Of a DNA stretch of 35,779 nt, positions 24,677 to 33,421 are shown piece after piece. Position numbers and translations under genes: made by a program. The stretch comes from Micromonospora parastrephiae (lineage in GTDB: Bacteria > Actinomycetota > Actinomycetes > Mycobacteriales > Micromonosporaceae), in assembly GCF_016802865.1 (NCBI RefSeq), contig NZ_JAEVHM010000042.1, forward strand, positions 1 to 35,779, read 5' to 3'. A model generated the notes under the pieces. It was not told where the DNA came from. It was given only the letters and a program-made list of their open reading frames with translations, and made no database searches. How positions within the stretch are numbered: the stretch's first letter is position 1; each line of letters begins with the position of its first letter.

Positions 24677-26134
24677 ATGAATAGTCAGGGTGTCGTCGTG
24701 AAGCGGTGCCGGTGTGTGGACCCGGAGACGGGCCGGCGGCGCGGCACGTCCTGTCCGCAGCTGACGCAGCGCGCTCACGGCAGCTGGTACTTCCACTGCT
24801 CAATCCGCAACCTGCTCGGGCAGACCGAACGGATCCGCCGGGGTGGCTATGCGTCGGAGGCGGCGGCGCGCACGGCACGTGACGAGTTGCTGGCGTTGTC
24901 CCGGGAGGAGCAGGCGGGCCGGTCCTGGACGGTCACCCGCTGGTTGCGGTACTGGCTGTCGACGAGAACCCGGATCCGGCCGACGACGCGAATGCACTAC
25001 ACCCACGACGTCGAGCGGTTCCTGATCCCGCACATCGGCCAGCTGATCCTCGGTGACCTGAGCTCACGGCAGCTCGCCGCGGCGTTCGGGCAAATCGCGG
25101 CCACCCGCAACCGGTCCGGGCAACTGCAGAGCCCGTGCACCTTGCAGCACATCCACACGACGCTGCGGGCGGCGCTGACCGGCGCCGTGCGCGAAGGCCT
25201 GCTCGTCACCAATCCGGCCCGCCACCTGGAGCTACCCGCGCGTCCCCGTCCCCAGGCCCAGGTGTGGACTGAGGCCCGCGTCGCCGAGTGGAGGGCCACC
25301 GGTGAGCGGCCCATCGTCGCGGTGTGGACACCCACACAACTGGCCGCCTTCCTGGACTACGTCCGCGACGACGGCTTGTTCGCCCTGTGGTGGCTGATCG
25401 CCCTGCGGGGTCTGCGCCGCGGTGAGGCAGCCGGCCTGCGGTGGAGCGAGGTCGACCTGCACTCGGGCCAGTTGTCGGTGCTGCGACAGCGCACCACTGC
25501 CGGCTACGACGTGCACGAGGGGCCACCGAAGTCCGCGACCAGCCGCCGCAGCGTGGCCTTGGACCAGCACACCGTGCGGGTGTTGCGTCAGCACCGCGAG
25601 CGGCAAATCCAACAGCGCGACGCGCGGGCCACGGCCGGGAAGGTGTGGCATGACAGCGGCTACGTGTTCACCGGCCCCGACGGGATGCCGATCCACCCCG
25701 GCTATCTCACCCAGCGGATGCGACTGCTGGTTGACCGGGCTGGGCTGCCGCCGATCCGTCTGCACGACCTGCGCCACGGCGCGGCGACCCTAGCGCGGGA
25801 AGCCGGCGCCGACCTCAAAGCGGTGCAGGACCAGCTCGGGCACGCCACCATCCAACTGACCGCCGACATCTACACCAGCGTCCTACCTGAGTCTCAGCGC
25901 GAGGCCGCGGAAGCCACCGCGCGTCTGGTCCTTGACGCTGCCAAACCTGGCGAGGAGATCCGGCGCCAGCTCAGCCACCACCCGAAGCCACCGCAGGAAC
26001 ACCCCGCCGAGGCGCGGCCGACGGCAGCACCTGCCTGCCGCCCTCGGTGGAAGCCGTCCTCGGCCATAGGAGGCGCCAAGCTTCGTTCCTCGGCAGGCCG
26101 GCGGCGGCACGGACGGCCGCGGAAGTCCCGCTGA
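24677..26134 (+). CDS. int: Tyrosine recombinase/integrase, intact
   Basis: 485 residues. The N-terminal 80 residues hold a Cys/Trp-rich actinomycete-integrase segment (KRCRCVDPETG ... SWYFHC). A SAM-like core-binding domain follows (about 85-180) and then the catalytic domain (about 215-410) with R247 in GLRRGEAAGLRW, K285 in PPKSATSRR, H363-xx-R366 in LHDLRHG, H389 in LGHATI and nucleophile Y399 in DIYTSVLP. All catalytic positions are present. It catalyses site-specific integration and excision. ATG 24677 is preceded by GAGGGGGAG. The last 70 residues are a basic, Pro-rich tail. No excisionase gene and no tRNA are next to it in this window, so its own attachment site is not visible. It is closely related along its whole length to the broken integrase at 33422-34760. 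Confidence 0.92.
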   Translation: MNSQGVVVKRCRCVDPETGRRRGTSCPQLTQRAHGSWYFHCSIRNLLGQTERIRRGGYASEAAARTARDELLALSREEQAGRSWTVTRWLRYWLSTRTRIRPTTRMHYTHDVERFLIPHIGQLILGDLSSRQLAAAFGQIAATRNRSGQLQSPCTLQHIHTTLRAALTGAVREGLLVTNPARHLELPARPRPQAQVWTEARVAEWRATGERPIVAVWTPTQLAAFLDYVRDDGLFALWWLIALRGLRRGEAAGLRWSEVDLHSGQLSVLRQRTTAGYDVHEGPPKSATSRRSVALDQHTVRVLRQHRERQIQQRDARATAGKVWHDSGYVFTGPDGMPIHPGYLTQRMRLLVDRAGLPPIRLHDLRHGAATLAREAGADLKAVQDQLGHATIQLTADIYTSVLPESQREAAEATARLVLDAAKPGEEIRRQLSHHPKPPQEHPAEARPTAAPACRPRWKPSSAIGGAKLRSSAGRRRHGRPRKSR

Positions 26135-26334
26135 CACGTGTCGTCGGTGGAGTTCCGGGCGGCGTGGCGACGGGCGGGCATCGCCGTCGCCTGCCGGCCG
26201 GGGTCCGTTGACGGTCGTTGCGGCGTTAGGTGCGGCGAGCGCGTGCCGAACGTCGGCTGTCAGCTGTCACCGATCGCCTGTCAGTGCGGTCACGTTCCGA
26301 GGCTGGTTGGTTGCCTGCTGTAGATTGCACTGTC

Positions 26335-26823
26335 GTGCTTCTCGTGGCAGCGAATCCGGGGCCCGCCGCGCAGCCCACGTTCTGGTAAAACGTCGTCTGC
26401 TTCCTGTTCGTCTCGTCGGTCGGCTTGCTGTACGTCTGCTACTACTTCGGCTTCAGGATCAACGCCAAGTGCCTTGTCCTGACGAAGACCACCAGGAAGC
26501 CGTGCGCGAGAGACGGCAAGGTCCTCGTTGGCTGCCGGCAACACAAGCGACAGAAGACGGTGGCGTGGATTCGTGCCATGGGTGCGGCGAACTGGCTGGA
26601 TCCGTGGTTCTACCGGTTGCATATCGTGCCGCCGTCGTTCGCGTCCCTGCCGACGTCCCCGGCGCCGGTTGCACACCAGGTCACGTCGCCGGCGGCGGTC
26701 GAGACGCCCGGCAGGCGCATAACGGTCGAAGCCCGGATCGCGTTGTGGGCGTTGGCCTTCAGCGTCCTGCAGGCGTTCACGGCCCTCATCGCCCTCGCGG
26801 TCGACGTCGCGGCTGGCACGTAG
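26335..26823 (+). pseudogene. Small membrane-protein gene with an in-frame stop
   Basis: From GTG 26335 the frame reads VLLVAANPGPAAQPTFW, meets TAA at 26386-26388, then continues without a new start as NVVCFLFVSSVGLLYVCYYF and on to the stop at 26821-26823. The part after the TAA includes most of a membrane helix, a Cys/Lys-rich segment (RKPCARDGKVLVGCRQHKRQK) and a second hydrophobic helix near the end (LWALAFSVLQAFTALIALAV). No ATG or GTG with a ribosome-binding site follows the TAA; a TTG at 26425 would cut the first helix in half. A nonsense change, or a sequencing error, in a roughly 162-codon gene is the simplest reading. Family not recognised. Confidence 0.5.
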
Positions 26824-27075
26824 AGGTTGCCTCGAGGCACCTTCTTCAAGGTGGCGCTCTGTTCGTCTGCACAGCGGTCGGTCGGATCGGTGTGGCCTGC
26901 CAGCCGTGCGTCGGCGGCAGGATCATTCGGGAGTTCCCACCGTCGCCGCTCGGCCCGCGATCGGCCTACTGGACGGCGCGTCGTTCTCGATCATCATTGT
27001 GCTCGACGAGCAGGGCGTCGTGAGCTGCGAACCTTTGGCAAGGGTGGCTTTGACGGCTCGTCGTAGCATCGGCGC

Positions 27076-27540
27076 ATGCCGACGAAGGACCAGCAGGTGA
27101 AGCATGTGGTCGAGGGGATGGCGCTAGGCGTGCTCGCGCAGGGCGTGGAAGCGGTCCCTAGCGCCAAACTGAATCTGGAGCTCGCGTTCAACCACGCCTG
27201 GCGCAGGTGGGCACCGGCGACACGCTTCCCGAGCATCGCTGGCTCCCGGATCGATCCGGGGAACTTGTTCTGGATCGGCCTGAACAAGTCCGAAGGGCGC
27301 CAGGGCACCCGTGCGGCGTGGCGCAGCGGGCGGTGGTGCGAGCCGTATGTCACCTACGAGGACTGGACCGTTGACGAGTGTCTCGAGCTTCACGCCGATG
27401 AACGGGCTTCGGTCCAGGACTGGCAGGACCTCGGCCGGCTCTTCGTTTCGCGGTTCGAGCCGGACGAGGTCGCCGCGCGTCGTGACACAGCGCGGGGCGC
27501 ATACGGTGGGCGGGTCGTCGTCCGGCCGAGGCTGTGCTAA
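27076..27540 (+). CDS. Hypothetical protein
   Basis: 154 residues, soluble, with a Trp-rich centre (HAWRRWAPATRF, NLFWIGLNKSEG, AAWRSGRWCEPY, YEDWTVDE) and an acid/Arg-rich helical end. Third-position G/C is high and the frame begins at an ATG with no competing upstream start. I do not recognise the family and see no catalytic motif. It is codirectional with the broken membrane-protein gene but separated by about 250 nt without a promoter I can name. Downstream is the convergent arsR. A small DNA-handling or plasmid-maintenance accessory protein is conceivable, but that is a guess. Confidence 0.55.
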   Translation: MPTKDQQVKHVVEGMALGVLAQGVEAVPSAKLNLELAFNHAWRRWAPATRFPSIAGSRIDPGNLFWIGLNKSEGRQGTRAAWRSGRWCEPYVTYEDWTVDECLELHADERASVQDWQDLGRLFVSRFEPDEVAARRDTARGAYGGRVVVRPRLC

Positions 27541-27665
27541 CCGGTGACAGCCGCGGGGCTCGAGCGCTCGATGTGCGCATGCGGCGAACGCTCTGCCGTG
27601 GGTCGATGACGGTGCGTCGGGTTCAGGCCGGTCAGCCGACGCGGCAAGCGTCTTCGACGGTGACG

Positions 27666-28037
27666 TCAGCGGGTCTTCTTCGTCGCCCGTTTGCGAGGCG
27701 GCGTCAGCAGCTCAGCGATCGCGGCGATCGCGGACGGCATCAGCCGGTAGTACGCCCAGACTCCGCGCTTGTCGCGCTCGAGCAGGCCGGCCTCGGTGAG
27801 GATCCGCAGGTGATGACTCACGGTCGGCTGGGAGAGCCCGAGCGGCGCGGTGAGGTCGCTGACGGACGCCTCGCCCTCAGGAGACGACTGGATCAGGCTG
27901 AGCAGTCGTAGCCGGGCCGGGTCGGCGAATGCCTTCAGCACTGCGGCGAGCCGCTCGGCGTCGGCACGCTTGATCGGTTCGCCCGCAAGTGGCGAGATGG
28001 CAGGCATCATCGTTTCCGCAGTTCCCACGTCCTGCAT
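27666..28037 (-). CDS. arsR: ArsR/SmtB-family repressor lacking cysteines
   Basis: 123 residues with a complete winged helix-turn-helix: ADPARLRLLSLIQSSPEG (helices 1-2), SVSDLTAPLGLSQPTVSHHL (helix 3 and recognition helix) and LLERDKRGVWAYYRL (wing). Arsenic-sensing relatives carry CVC at the start of helix 3; here it is S58-V-S60 and the protein has no cysteine at all. TCC and AGC are each one base from the Cys codon TGC. It should therefore bind DNA but not arsenite through the standard thiol site; it may be constitutive or respond to something else. It is divergent from arsO, the normal layout for self-regulation. ATG 28037 fits homologues; a GTG at 28085 would add 16 atypical residues. 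There is no strong Shine-Dalgarno. The gene ends in a basic PPRKRATKKTR tail. Confidence 0.85.
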   Translation of the reverse strand: MQDVGTAETMMPAISPLAGEPIKRADAERLAAVLKAFADPARLRLLSLIQSSPEGEASVSDLTAPLGLSQPTVSHHLRILTEAGLLERDKRGVWAYYRLMPSAIAAIAELLTPPRKRATKKTR

Positions 28038-28049
28038 CGTTGCAGCAAC
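28032..28049. promoter_or_regulatory. Overlapping inverted repeats at the arsR start, possible operator
   Basis: CTGCA-TCGT-TGCAG (28032-28045) and GTTGC-A-GCAAC (28039-28049) overlap each other and the arsR start codon, within the arsR-arsO divergent region. ArsR-family operators are imperfect palindromes in this position, so autoregulation is plausible. Short arms keep the confidence low. Confidence 0.3.
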
Positions 28050-28167
28050 ACCGCGGCTAGAGCGGTGAAACGAGGCCTTGATCACGGTGAGGTTCTCGGT
28101 CGGGGGCTTCCCGCATCCGTTCGGGTCGTCTCGGGATGATGATCTGGGTAGCGGAGGAGGTGTTGGG

Positions 28168-29214
28168 GTGCCCGGATCGTGTGATGTGGTGGTCGTCGGG
28201 GGCGGGCAGGCGGGCCTGGCGGTGGGTTACTACCTGCGCCGCGCTGGCCTGGAGTACGTCATCCTCGATGCCCAGTCGCAGCCGGGTGGCGCGTGGCGGC
28301 ATGGCTGGGACTCGTTGCGGTTGTTCTCCCCTGCGCCGTACAGCCCGCTGCCGGGGTGGGGGATGCCAAGCCAGGACGGTGAGGACTTCCCGAGCGCCGG
28401 GCACGTCGTGGATTACCTGCGGGCATACGAGCAGCGCTACGACCTCGCGGTGCGTCGCCCGGTCCGGGTGCGGGAGGTGCGGGCGGCGGGTGCGCGCTTA
28501 GCGGTGCAGACCGACGCCGGCACCTGGTCGGCCCGGTACGTCATCTCCGCGACCGGGACGTGGCAGTGCCCGTACCTGCCGGACGTCCCCGGCCGGGAGG
28601 ACTTCGGTGGCCGGCAGTTGCACACCGTGGACTACGCCTCGCCGCTGGAGTTCCGCGGGCAGCGGGTCGTCATCGTCGGCGGGGGCAACTCCGGGGCGCA
28701 GATCCTGGCCGATGTGTCGCGGGTCGCCGAGGTCACCTGGGTCACCCGGCGCCCGCCACGGTTCATGCCAGACAACGTCGACGGGCGGGTGCTCTTCGAT
28801 GTGGCCACCCGCACAGCCGCCGGTGCCGCGGGTGGGGTGAGTGACCTGGGGGACATCGTGATGGTGCCCAGCGTCCGCGACGCCCGTGAGCGCGGCGTGC
28901 TGCATGCCCGCGCGATGTTCGCGCGGCTCGATGCGCACGGCGTGTGGTGGGCCGACGGCACCGGGCAGCCATGTGACGCGGTCATCTGGTGCACCGGGTT
29001 CCGCCCAGAGCTCGCCCACCTCGCGCCGCTGCTGCCCAGGTGGCGGCAGGGTGTCGCGCCCACCGACGGTACGAGGTCGGTGGACGAGTCCCGTCTCTAT
29101 CTGTTGGGGTACGGCGACTGGACTGGGTCGGCGTCGGCGACGCTGGTGGGCGCGGGGCGCACGGCCAGGGCCAGGGCCACGGTCGCCGACATCAGCGCCC
29201 GACTCGCCGGGTAA
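28168..29214 (+). CDS. arsO: ArsO-type flavin-dependent monooxygenase
   Basis: 348 residues. The FAD-binding Rossmann motif is [22 protein letters not shown] near the N-terminus, and the NADPH-binding motif is [17 protein letters not shown] near residue 165. [16 protein letters not shown] sequence ([14 protein letters not shown]), [14 protein letters not shown] and [14 protein letters not shown] match the ArsO family of NAD(P)H-dependent monooxygenases found in actinomycete ars clusters. Its exact substrate in arsenic metabolism is not settled. GTG 28168 is preceded by GGAGGAGG with a 7-nt gap; earlier in-frame TTG 28078 would add 30 non-homologous residues overlapping arsR. It ends convergently within the thioredoxin-reductase remnant, overlapping by 23 nt. 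There is no ars pump (acr3/arsB) or reductase (arsC) in this window, so it is a partial module. Confidence 0.85.
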   Translation: MPGSCDVVVVGGGQAGLAVGYYLRRAGLEYVILDAQSQPGGAWRHGWDSLRLFSPAPYSPLPGWGMPSQDGEDFPSAGHVVDYLRAYEQRYDLAVRRPVRVREVRAAGARLAVQTDAGTWSARYVISATGTWQCPYLPDVPGREDFGGRQLHTVDYASPLEFRGQRVVIVGGGNSGAQILADVSRVAEVTWVTRRPPRFMPDNVDGRVLFDVATRTAAGAAGGVSDLGDIVMVPSVRDARERGVLHARAMFARLDAHGVWWADGTGQPCDAVIWCTGFRPELAHLAPLLPRWRQGVAPTDGTRSVDESRLYLLGYGDWTGSASATLVGAGRTARARATVADISARLAG

Positions 29215-29635
29215 CCCCGGCAGGAATCCGCCGCCCGTGTCCTGGCCTGGGTTGCGGCCGGTGCTGGTTAGACAGGGTGGAGAGGTGGCGCTCGGCGTCG
29301 AGGGCGGCGGCGCAGCCCGTGCCGGCGGCGGTAATGGCCTGGCGGTAGGTGTGGTCGACGAGGTCACCGGCGGCGAAGACGCCGGGCAGGTTGGTGCGGA
29401 TGCTGGGGGCGTCGACGGTGACGTAGCCGTCAGGGTCCAGGTTGACCTGGCCGCGGAACAGGTCACTGCGGGGGTCGTGGCCGATGGCGACGAACACTCC
29501 GGTGACGTCCAGGACCCGCTCGGCGCCGGTGTGGGCGTCTCGGGCGCGAACGCCGGTGACAACGCCGTCGCGGCCGAGGATCTCCTCGAACGCGGCCCTG
29601 GCGGTGGCGGAGTTGACGGGGAGCGCAGCCTCACA
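29192..29635 (-). pseudogene. 5'-truncated thioredoxin reductase of the ars cluster
   Basis: The minus-strand frame reads [14 protein letters not shown], then [51 protein letters not shown] and [16 protein letters not shown]: the C-terminal FAD domain of thioredoxin reductase, the type often linked to ars genes (arsT). The N-terminal FAD domain, the CxxC redox centre and most of the NADPH domain are missing. There is no start codon of its own at the left edge. Upstream, in the same frame, the codon just before the fragment's sequence is the TGA stop of the NACHT gene (29638-29636), so the break lies within about 25 nt of that stop. It was probably cut by the event that brought in the NACHT gene. 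Confidence 0.8.
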
Positions 29636-32600
29636 TCAATCAACGATGACTTCCGCGTTGACGGCGTCGCCGTGGTTCTGATCCGCTGACGTCAGCTGCT
29701 GAAAAAGCTTGAGGATGAATTGTTCGCTTCGAGCACTAAAGCGTTCCTGAGCTGGATAGTAGTCCGCCGCGACGCAAAGTTCCTGATAGAGAGATTCAAA
29801 CTGCGGCCGCTCATCCTCGCCCACACCAGGTCGTGTTGCATGCATCATCAAAACCGTTGCCTCGGCAGGACGATACAATGTGGCGTCGGCGAGTTCGGGC
29901 AAGTAGAGGAGCAGCCGGGGGTGCTGGCATATGACGACGGCCAAGGCTTTTGGATCCGGGCTGGCGGTCATACCCAAGAGCAGCTTCACCACTTGGCTCG
30001 CAGAGTCTAGAGAAAGATCCGCAGATCTCCACCGCAACAACCTCTCCAGCGACTGAACGATAGCTTGCGTTTGCCCAGTTGAAGTGCCGTCCGGTGGCAG
30101 GCTAAAAGCCATAGCCTGCGGAATGCGAAGTGAAAGTGCCGGAATCGTCCAGCTCTGCATCATGTACAGCCAGTCATCCTCCGCGAAAACTTCCTGGATG
30201 CCATCGACGATCGCCATGCCCATACCGATCTGTTCGGCCGCGCGTTCGCGTCCCGCCAGGCGAGCATGGTCGTACTCAGCTAGCATTCGGCCGTGCCGTG
30301 GCGGTTCTGCAACGATCAGCAGGCGACGGCGGTCGAACGTGATAGCCCCAAGCATCGACAACCAGGCATCCGGGTCCAGGCCAGCCCGCCATAGGGTAGC
30401 CATTGCGTCCCAGGACTCGAGCGTGCCATCCGGTGATAGGGAGGACAGCCGCAAACAACTGGAGGACTCAAAGGCGAGGCGCAGGACTACTAGATTGGCT
30501 GAATAGGCCGCCAATTGCCGTACCCGGTCATTCGCGGTCGGTTGGTACTGCTCGTATTTTTCCGAAGGCGGTCGGAAGCGCCAGCGTCGGATCAGGTCGT
30601 CGACCACCTCCACGAGGTCCGAACGCTCCGCCTCGGGAAGCGTCTGAAATAGCTGACCGGCAAACTCCACGATCGGTCGCTGCCCGGCCAGCGCTTGTCG
30701 GCACAGCAGGGTGTGCAGCAGAGCATCGTCCGGTTCGCGCCGTCCGCGCCGTCCGCCGAAGGCAACGTCCGCGATGTCTCGTAAAACCTCCAAGATTTTT
30801 CTAGCGACTAGATACTCGCCGAAGGTGGCGTGCAGGAACTCGTATGACCGCTCTGTCGGACCACCGGGGATTAGCGTCGCCTCGGCGGCATGTACGAAGA
30901 AGAACTCGGCGAGCAATCGCTGGCCAGCCACTTCCGGACGAGCTGCACTGTTGGACATGGACAGCGCGTCAAGGTCCTTGCCTAGTTCTGCCTCACCGAT
31001 CTGGTGGCGCCCACGGTTGAACATCGCGAACGCGGCAACACTCAGGCGATCAATTGCGGTCTCTATTTTGCTGCTGTCCGCGCCGGTGGATTCGGCCCGA
31101 CCAGCATTCTTGGTAGTCTCCCGCCCGGCGAAGCCGGTGAACAGGTGGTTGTATAGGACCGCCATCGAGGAGTCCGCCAAAAGCTCAACGGCATCCGGAC
31201 TACTCACGTATAGGGCAAGCAGCATAAGCAGGAGCGGTTGGCTGGCCAAGTGCGGATGACGCAATGCCTCGCCAGTCGTGAGCTGTCGTACTCTCGCTGC
31301 TCCGCCGGTCGGATCGGTATTGGCGTTGTTCCAGCGCGATAGCCACTCAGTGATTTGATCATCGTTGAACTCGGCGAGCTTGATGACTGCGGCTCCAACC
31401 GGAATGTCCACCCGGTCGGCGACCACGGTTCGTGAGGTGACGACAACGGCGACTGGGCGGTCCTGGTCAGCCTCGAGCTGCTGAAACCGCATAATCTCCT
31501 GGAGGTAACCAGTCCGGTCCAGGTTTGCTGCCTGCAGCAGTTCGTCTAACCCGTCCAATAGCACCACCCGTAGGCGGTCCGCTGTCTCGTCAGCGAGCTG
31601 GGCCCAAGACACCCGTTTGTGGGTCGCCCGGTCGAGGCCCTCCTGGATCTGATCAAGAACCAAGGCGTGTGCGCTGACGGATCTCAGCGGCACCCGGACG
31701 GTGATGTAGTCAGCTCCGGGCAAGTACGCCGCGAGCACCTTTGTCAGCATGGACTTGCCGGCTCCCGGATGACCCAACAGCAGTAGCGGTGCCCGTGTCG
31801 CGTCAGTGGAGAGGACATGCGCGGCGAGCCGCTCGCCAAGGCTGTTCTGCAACGGAAGATCGAGCCACCACCGATCGTCGGATACCCTCGTGGAACTGCT
31901 GAACTCCGTGATCCGGAATCCGGGAGAAACGAAAAGTTCCGCAACGGTGGGGAATCCCACGGTGGAATGCAGCCACGGAATGGCGGAGGAAACGACCGGA
32001 TCATTCATTCGGCCCCGGTTTGCCCGAAACAACGCAACAGCGCTCGAGTGGATACCAGGGTCGGAAGGATTCAACGATAGAAGAATTTGCTCGATGTGTT
32101 GGAAGGAGCTCGTGACTAAATTTCGAGTCGCTGCGTGTTCTGCCAGCTCAGCCCAAAGCTGGAACTCTCGAACATTGGCCGCGAGGTCGACGTAGTATGA
32201 CCGGTAGCGTTCCATGGCTAGGGTCGCGGTGGTGGTGAAAACGTCCTCAGGCAACCCCGGAACGAAATGGCTGTCCAGGAATTCCTTGGTCCTATTGTCT
32301 AGTTGCTCGATCCAGCGACCGACGCGGATAGCGTTTTCCTCGAACCCGCGGGTGGCTGAGGGTGCCGGCAGCTCGGCGGAATAGAGCCAGTCGATTAGTT
32401 TTTGGCGATGTTTTCGCTGAGTGCTTGTGGCCACCTCGGCCATCTGGCGTTCGCCGAGCCGGAATCTGCCGAAGCCAGCCGCCTTGACCTCATCGTGGAA
32501 AACGTCGAAGTAGGCAGCGACCACGATGGTGCTGTGTGCCGCCGCAACCAACTGTCGGCGCTCCAGCCCGGAAGCCATATTGATTTTCGAGCTGGCATGA

Positions 32601-32848
32601 GCTACCAGCCTTCGCAAAATCCCGCCGGCTTCATTCTTCTGGTCGACCCACTGCCAGATAGGTGCCAGCGCTGCGGCACCTGCCAGTGCCGGGCCGCCAA
32701 CTGTCGCTATCGCTGCTCCTGCTCCGGCAGCGAGGATTAATCCGCCAAGCAGGGCGTCGAGCTTGTCCAGGAGCGGCGTCTCAGCGCGGCCCAAGATTCG
32801 GAGTGCGCCCCGAAAGGTCAGAGATGGCTCACGCCGCATGGCGGCCAT
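29636..32848 (-). CDS. NACHT STAND NTPase with NNH7-like N-terminus
   Basis: 1070 residues. The N-terminus (about 10-240) resembles the NACHT N-terminal helical domain 7 (NNH7): TFRGALRILGRAETPLLDKL, a hydrophobic Gly/Ala stretch (LLGGLILAAGAGAAIATVGG) and RRQLVAAAHSTIVVAAYFDV. The NACHT ATPase follows, with Walker A GHPGAGKS at 359-366, Walker B VVLLDGLDEL at 428-437 (the extra acids are characteristic of NACHT), sensor-like VVVTSRTVVAD and a winged-helix region with HPHLASQPLLLMLLAL. The C-terminal half is helical sensor sequence without classic LRR or TPR repeats. Related bacterial NACHT proteins recognise phage and trigger cell death or membrane damage. It acts alone here. ATG 32848 and 32839 are both possible; neither has a good ribosome-binding site. 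Codons are less GC-biased than in the neighbours, suggesting recent transfer. Confidence 0.85.
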   Translation of the reverse strand: MAAMRREPSLTFRGALRILGRAETPLLDKLDALLGGLILAAGAGAAIATVGGPALAGAAALAPIWQWVDQKNEAGGILRRLVAHASSKINMASGLERRQLVAAAHSTIVVAAYFDVFHDEVKAAGFGRFRLGERQMAEVATSTQRKHRQKLIDWLYSAELPAPSATRGFEENAIRVGRWIEQLDNRTKEFLDSHFVPGLPEDVFTTTATLAMERYRSYYVDLAANVREFQLWAELAEHAATRNLVTSSFQHIEQILLSLNPSDPGIHSSAVALFRANRGRMNDPVVSSAIPWLHSTVGFPTVAELFVSPGFRITEFSSSTRVSDDRWWLDLPLQNSLGERLAAHVLSTDATRAPLLLLGHPGAGKSMLTKVLAAYLPGADYITVRVPLRSVSAHALVLDQIQEGLDRATHKRVSWAQLADETADRLRVVLLDGLDELLQAANLDRTGYLQEIMRFQQLEADQDRPVAVVVTSRTVVADRVDIPVGAAVIKLAEFNDDQITEWLSRWNNANTDPTGGAARVRQLTTGEALRHPHLASQPLLLMLLALYVSSPDAVELLADSSMAVLYNHLFTGFAGRETTKNAGRAESTGADSSKIETAIDRLSVAAFAMFNRGRHQIGEAELGKDLDALSMSNSAARPEVAGQRLLAEFFFVHAAEATLIPGGPTERSYEFLHATFGEYLVARKILEVLRDIADVAFGGRRGRREPDDALLHTLLCRQALAGQRPIVEFAGQLFQTLPEAERSDLVEVVDDLIRRWRFRPPSEKYEQYQPTANDRVRQLAAYSANLVVLRLAFESSSCLRLSSLSPDGTLESWDAMATLWRAGLDPDAWLSMLGAITFDRRRLLIVAEPPRHGRMLAEYDHARLAGRERAAEQIGMGMAIVDGIQEVFAEDDWLYMMQSWTIPALSLRIPQAMAFSLPPDGTSTGQTQAIVQSLERLLRWRSADLSLDSASQVVKLLLGMTASPDPKALAVVICQHPRLLLYLPELADATLYRPAEATVLMMHATRPGVGEDERPQFESLYQELCVAADYYPAQERFSARSEQFILKLFQQLTSADQNHGDAVNAEVIVD

Positions 32849-33421
32849 CTTAGCCGGACGTCGTGCCGGTGCGGATGTACCGCACAGGGCAAACCATGAC
32901 TATTGGCGCCTATCCAATGAAGCGCCTCCGAGTCCGTTCAAGGAGTGGGAAGAAACATTGGAGGGCTGGACAGGCTTACCGTTCTGCCCCGATCCGGGCT
33001 CGCCCTTCCGTCCGTACCCTCCCTCCACGGGAACGGGATCACGGGCGCGACGGTCCTCCGCGAACCCACGTTCGCTTTGATTGTCGCCTGGTTCACCCCA
33101 ACCGACGCGCTACTGCCCTGCTCACCGTCGCCAACGTCGCCGATTCGCTAGCACCATCTTCATGTCCTGACCGACCTCGTGACCCACCACCTCGGCTGGC
33201 ACAGCGCACTGCTCGCCCTCGCCGCCATCCACTACACGACAGCCGCACAACGATTCCCGACGAGTTTCCGCCAATTCGACAAGCGGCCCGGGCAAGCCCT
33301 CCGGCGCTGAATCGAGCGCGACCGGCGCGACGGACAGGCAGTCCGTCCACCCCTCAACGCCACCGCAAAGAATGTGATCAGTCCTCACAAACACCCCTCA
33401 GCGCACAAAGAGAGGTAAACC
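32849..33421. other. Intergenic region with a coding scrap
   Basis: There is no complete gene. On the plus strand, a stop-to-stop frame from 33152 to 33310 reads HHLHVLTDLVTHHLGWHSAL and continues with a hydrophobic helix and a basic end (FDKRPGQALRR). It looks like the last 50 residues of a lost protein and has no start codon. I cannot name the family. A longer plus-strand frame from 32863 is Arg/Pro-rich and overlaps the integrase, so it is treated as chance. The integrase ribosome-binding site, GAGAGG, is at the right edge. Confidence 0.4.

Noticed and set aside
26135..26330. Possible attachment site of the intact integrase downstream of its stop
   Set aside because: No tRNA fragment and no copy of the tRNA-Arg 3' end found there; only a 10-bp GACACGTGTC palindrome overlapping the stop codon.
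28498..29643. Long minus-strand frame of about 380 codons antisense to arsO
   Set aside because: Ser/Pro/Thr- and Arg-rich with no recognisable motif; the arsO frame opposite and the thioredoxin-reductase frame have clear family motifs.
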